Source: Candidatus Bathyarchaeota archaeon
GTDB lineage: Archaea; Thermoproteota; Bathyarchaeia; Bathyarchaeales; Bathyarchaeaceae
DNA length: 8,382 bases
Assembly: GCA_020350305.1 (NCBI GenBank)
Contig: CP070709.1
Location: 563,589 to 571,970 of the forward strand
Direction: 5' to 3'
Positions 6,507 through 8,382 of this stretch are shown here, piece after piece. The notes below the pieces were generated by a model, which did no database searches, was not told the origin of the DNA, and saw only the letters and a program-made list of their open reading frames with translations. A program made the translations under genes and the position numbers. The stretch's first letter is position 1. The number at the start of each line of letters is the position of its first letter.

Positions 6507-7182
6507 GCCACATCCACATTTTCCCGCAATCTACTGGGCCACTCTTGAAGACGGCTCCCGAAAACTAGCAACAAAAAACCTTGCCCTAGGAAAAAATGTG
6601 TACGACGAACGACTGATCCGACATAGACAGGTAGAGTACAGGCTTTGGGACCCTTTTCGAAGCAAGCTTGCCGCCGCTGTTCTGAAGGGCTTAGAAACGG
6701 TACCCACTCAACCAGATCACAAGGTCCTGTATTTGGGGGCTGCTTCTGGCACAACAGCAAGCCACATCTCCGACATCATTGGAGAACACGGTTACGTATA
6801 CTGTGTAGAATTTGCTGCTCGGGCTATTCGAGAATTGGTTAACAATGTATGCGAGTTTCGTTTCAACATGTCGCCTTTACTGACGGACGCGCGTTTCCCA
6901 GAACGGTATTCAATGCTTGTGGAGGAGGTGGATGACATCTACTGCGACATAGCTCAGCCTGAGCAGGCGAAGGTGTTGGCGGACAACGCCGATGTATTCC
7001 TTAAAGCCCATGGATGGATTATGCTAGCGGTCAAGGCTCGAAGCATCGACGTTACAAAAGAGCCTTCCGAGGTTTATCAACGGGAAATAGGTATCCTGAA
7101 GACTCGTGGTTTTCAGGTTAGGGAGGTCATACACCTAGAACCTTACGACAAAGCACATGTCATGATTGTAGCTGAGCGTTAA
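6490..7182 (+). CDS. flpA: Fibrillarin, rRNA/tRNA 2'-O-methyltransferase
   Basis: Fibrillarin transfers methyl groups from S-adenosylmethionine to ribose 2'-hydroxyls at sites chosen by C/D guide RNAs, as the catalytic subunit of the Nop5-L7Ae-sRNA complex. The 230-residue length is typical of archaeal members, which lack the eukaryotic glycine-arginine-rich N-terminus. Visible motifs are EYRLWDPFRSKLAAA (49-63), the SAM-binding loop VLYLGAASGTT (79-89), VYCVEF (103-108), YCDIAQPEQA (151-160), VKARSIDVTK (181-190) and LEPYDKAH (216-223). The catalytic K-D-K-H set corresponds to K60, D153, K182 and H223, all present. The start is GTG, read with an AGGAG eight bases upstream; no ATG lies near enough to give the expected N-terminus. 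It is co-transcribed with nop5. Confidence 0.96.
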   Translation: MAVDVKPHPHFPAIYWATLEDGSRKLATKNLALGKNVYDERLIRHRQVEYRLWDPFRSKLAAAVLKGLETVPTQPDHKVLYLGAASGTTASHISDIIGEHGYVYCVEFAARAIRELVNNVCEFRFNMSPLLTDARFPERYSMLVEEVDDIYCDIAQPEQAKVLADNADVFLKAHGWIMLAVKARSIDVTKEPSEVYQREIGILKTRGFQVREVIHLEPYDKAHVMIVAER

Positions 7183-7183
7183 G

Positions 7184-7249
7184 ATGGGTAATAAGAAGAG
7201 ATATAGCTGTAAGATATGTTTAGAATGCGTTAACTGTAAGTTTATATGA
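7184..7249 (+). CDS. Candidate 21-residue four-cysteine microprotein
   Basis: ATG 7184 lies one base after the flpA stop and opens a 21-codon frame ending at TGA 7247-7249. The product begins MGNKKRY and has cysteines at 9, 12, 15 and 18, an evenly spaced CxxCxxCxxC, with the sequence CKICLECVNCK. Such a peptide could in principle hold a metal ion or an iron-sulfur cluster. There is no ribosome site, so expression would depend on reinitiation after flpA. The frame's end overlaps the TATA box of the next gene, so a chance reading through promoter sequence is quite possible. I do not recognise a family. Confidence 0.25.
   Translation: MGNKKRYSCKICLECVNCKFI
7240..7247 (+). promoter_or_regulatory. 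Likely TATA box of the XRE-type regulator gene
   Basis: GTTTATAT is a strong archaeal TATA-like element. A start about 26 nt downstream (near 7270) would give a leader of roughly 14 nt holding the purine-rich GAGGGGGAG (7275-7283) directly before ATG 7284. Just upstream, CTGTAAG occurs twice (7207-7213 and 7234-7240), a possible regulator site. Confidence 0.55.
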
Positions 7250-7283
7250 GACTCTTCCCTATGTTCTTACTTCTGAGGGGGAG

Positions 7284-8225
7284 ATGAAGCTGGCGCAGAT
7301 TCTGAACGCCACCGAATTGATTTTAAAGAAAGCTGGCTTCCAAGTTTCCGAAAGATGCACCTCGCGTCCAAGTTGTTTTGATTTTGTGACAAGAAAAAAG
7401 AAAAAACTTGCCTTCGTAAAGGTACACTCCGACATCGGAAACGTTTCACCGAGGAATTCTTGTGAAGTTCAAGCAATCTCCGGATGTTTTTCCGCCATAT
7501 CTCTCTTCATCAGCGATAAAACACGCCAAAAACCCTTAGAAGATGATACCGTCTACTCAAGATGTAACATCTGTACAATTACCCTCAAAACGCTTGAAGA
7601 CATAGTCTCTCGCAAAATGCACCCGCTTGTAGAGGCTGGTCCAGGAGGCTGCTACGTTAGGGTCAACGGAAACGCCACTAGAAAGAAGAGGTTAGAATTA
7701 GGCTTGTCTGTTGGCAAATTAGCAGAAATGATGGGTGTTTCCAGAAGAACTCTGTACGGCTACGAGAAAGGGATGGCCAAGGCCTCCGTGTCTGCCGCCT
7801 TCCGCCTTGAATGGATTCTAGGCATTCCGGTGGCCCAGTGTATCGACGTGTTTGAATCAGTTCCTCGAGATACAGGATTTTTCGCCACTGCCAAGCGCAT
7901 AATCGTCAAACATCACTTTCTACAAGTGGTCTTAAAGAAACTTGCTCAGGTTGACTTTGAGGTGGCTCCAACTAAAAGAGCTCCTTTCGACTTTATAGCC
8001 CGGTCTCCGGGGGATCCATTAAACATAGTGGGCGGTGTTTCATATAAGACGGAACGAAATGTCGATCAGAGAGCAGAGGAAATTGCAAGCTTCAGCAAAA
8101 TTGTCAACGCTCAACCGGTCTTTATAACGGATGGTAAACAGGTTCCAAACAACGGCATCTCGCTGATCCACCATAAAGATTTGGAAGCGATAAAACACCC
8201 AGAAGAGTTCATTGCACAACTTTAA
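7284..8225 (+). CDS. Archaeal XRE-type HTH transcriptional regulator with duplicated flanking domains
   Basis: This is a predicted DNA-binding regulator of the archaeal family I associate with COG1395; its target genes are not known to me. The 313 residues have three parts. The centre (about 130-185) is an XRE/Cro-type helix-turn-helix: TRKKRLELGLSVGKLAEMMG, then VSRRTLYGYEKGMA as the recognition region. The N-terminal (about 10-110) and C-terminal (about 210-303) parts resemble each other. Each has an LKK helix, a hydrophobic-x-V strand, an FDF(V/I) strand (32-35; 235-238), a helix, an ISLFISD or PVFITD strand, and an ending of TLEDI or DLEAI. This resembles a restriction-endonuclease-like fold, but I see no ExK active-site motif, so enzymatic activity is unlikely. 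The start is ATG with a purine-rich site immediately upstream. The gene has its own promoter and overlaps the 3' end of rnhB by 4 nt. Autoregulation is plausible but unproven. Confidence 0.85.
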   Translation: MKLAQILNATELILKKAGFQVSERCTSRPSCFDFVTRKKKKLAFVKVHSDIGNVSPRNSCEVQAISGCFSAISLFISDKTRQKPLEDDTVYSRCNICTITLKTLEDIVSRKMHPLVEAGPGGCYVRVNGNATRKKRLELGLSVGKLAEMMGVSRRTLYGYEKGMAKASVSAAFRLEWILGIPVAQCIDVFESVPRDTGFFATAKRIIVKHHFLQVVLKKLAQVDFEVAPTKRAPFDFIARSPGDPLNIVGGVSYKTERNVDQRAEEIASFSKIVNAQPVFITDGKQVPNNGISLIHHKDLEAIKHPEEFIAQL

Positions 8226-8382
8226 ACTAGCTTTGTCTGTTTTGCCTTGACTTCGTTTTTAATCCTTTTGGTCGGCTTCCACGATTTACGCACAAAGTCT
8301 GGGTAAGAGCCAAATTTTTTCACCCAATTTTCTAGAAATTTGATTGTCTTGGAATCGGTTGGGTAGCCACAGCCGAAGTCTC
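8222..8382 (-). CDS. rnhB: Ribonuclease HII, C-terminal end (partial, cut by window edge)
   Basis: RNase HII cleaves the RNA strand of RNA-DNA hybrids and junction ribonucleotides in DNA. On the minus strand 52 residues are readable up to TAA 8224-8222. They contain DFGCGYPTDSKTIKF, which matches the archaeal RNase HII block GDFGSGYPSD with Ser changed to Cys, and PDFVRKSWKPTKRI, which matches the family's PxxVRxSWK segment near the C-terminus. The tail is lysine-rich. Catalytic acidic residues other than the Asp of this block lie beyond the window. The gene converges on the XRE-type regulator and overlaps its stop. Confidence 0.88.
   Translation of the reverse strand, partial: DFGCGYPTDSKTIKFLENWVKKFGSYPDFVRKSWKPTKRIKNEVKAKQTKLV
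8236..8268 (+). terminator. Possible T-tract terminator of the regulator gene
   Basis: Downstream of the regulator stop, the plus strand has successive T-runs: GTTTTGCC (8239-8246), CGTTTTTAA (8254-8262) and CCTTTTGG (8264-8271). Archaeal RNA polymerase stops at oligo-T without needing a hairpin. The runs lie inside rnhB coding sequence read from the other strand, where they are Lys codons, so composition alone could explain them. Confidence 0.3.

Noticed and set aside
7284..8225. Reading the flanking domains of the regulator as active nucleases
   Set aside because: The FDF strands recall PD-(D/E)XK folds, but the expected ExK motif on the next strand is absent in both halves.
1..8382. CRISPR arrays, insertion sequences or attachment sites
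   Set aside because: I saw no regularly spaced repeats, transposase or integrase motifs, or terminal inverted repeats; the genes present are core functions.

Overview
The window looks archaeal, from a lineage with moderate GC and frequent GTG/TTG starts. The best fit is a Thermoproteota or Bathyarchaeia-like genome, but I cannot fix the taxon from sequence alone. The evidence is a Nop5-fibrillarin gene pair, a well-formed archaeal C/D box guide RNA, an archaeal-type isoleucyl-tRNA synthetase, a family of archaeal XRE-type regulators, an archaeal RNase HII tail and TATA-like promoter elements.

Layout from left to right. Positions 2-136 hold the 3' end of an unidentified plus-strand gene. It converges on ileS (minus, 156-3182), which encodes a full-length isoleucyl-tRNA synthetase. 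The 297-base gap upstream of ileS holds an ileS promoter and, at 3303-3365 on the minus strand, a 63-nt C/D box sRNA with its own likely promoter. Next come pyrK and pyrD (minus, 3480-5196), the electron-transfer and catalytic subunits of NAD-linked class 1B dihydroorotate dehydrogenase. A 95-bp divergent promoter region separates them from nop5 and flpA (plus, 5292-7182), the core of the box C/D 2'-O-methyltransferase. A 21-codon four-cysteine micro-ORF follows, then a promoter and an XRE-type regulator (7284-8225). The regulator converges, with a 4-nt overlap, on the 3' end of rnhB (minus, 8222-8382), which runs off the window.

How it fits together. Nop5 and fibrillarin bind guide RNAs through L7Ae (not in this window) and methylate rRNA or tRNA; about 2 kb away lies an RNA of exactly the kind that complex uses. 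PyrD and PyrK carry out the only redox step of UMP synthesis. IleRS charges tRNA-Ile and RNase HII removes RNA from DNA-RNA hybrids. These are mostly core information-processing and nucleotide genes, with no sign of mobile elements, CRISPR or defence islands. The least ordinary items are the guide RNA and its predicted 16S target, the regulator with two related domains flanking its HTH, and the tiny CxxCxxCxxC frame behind flpA.
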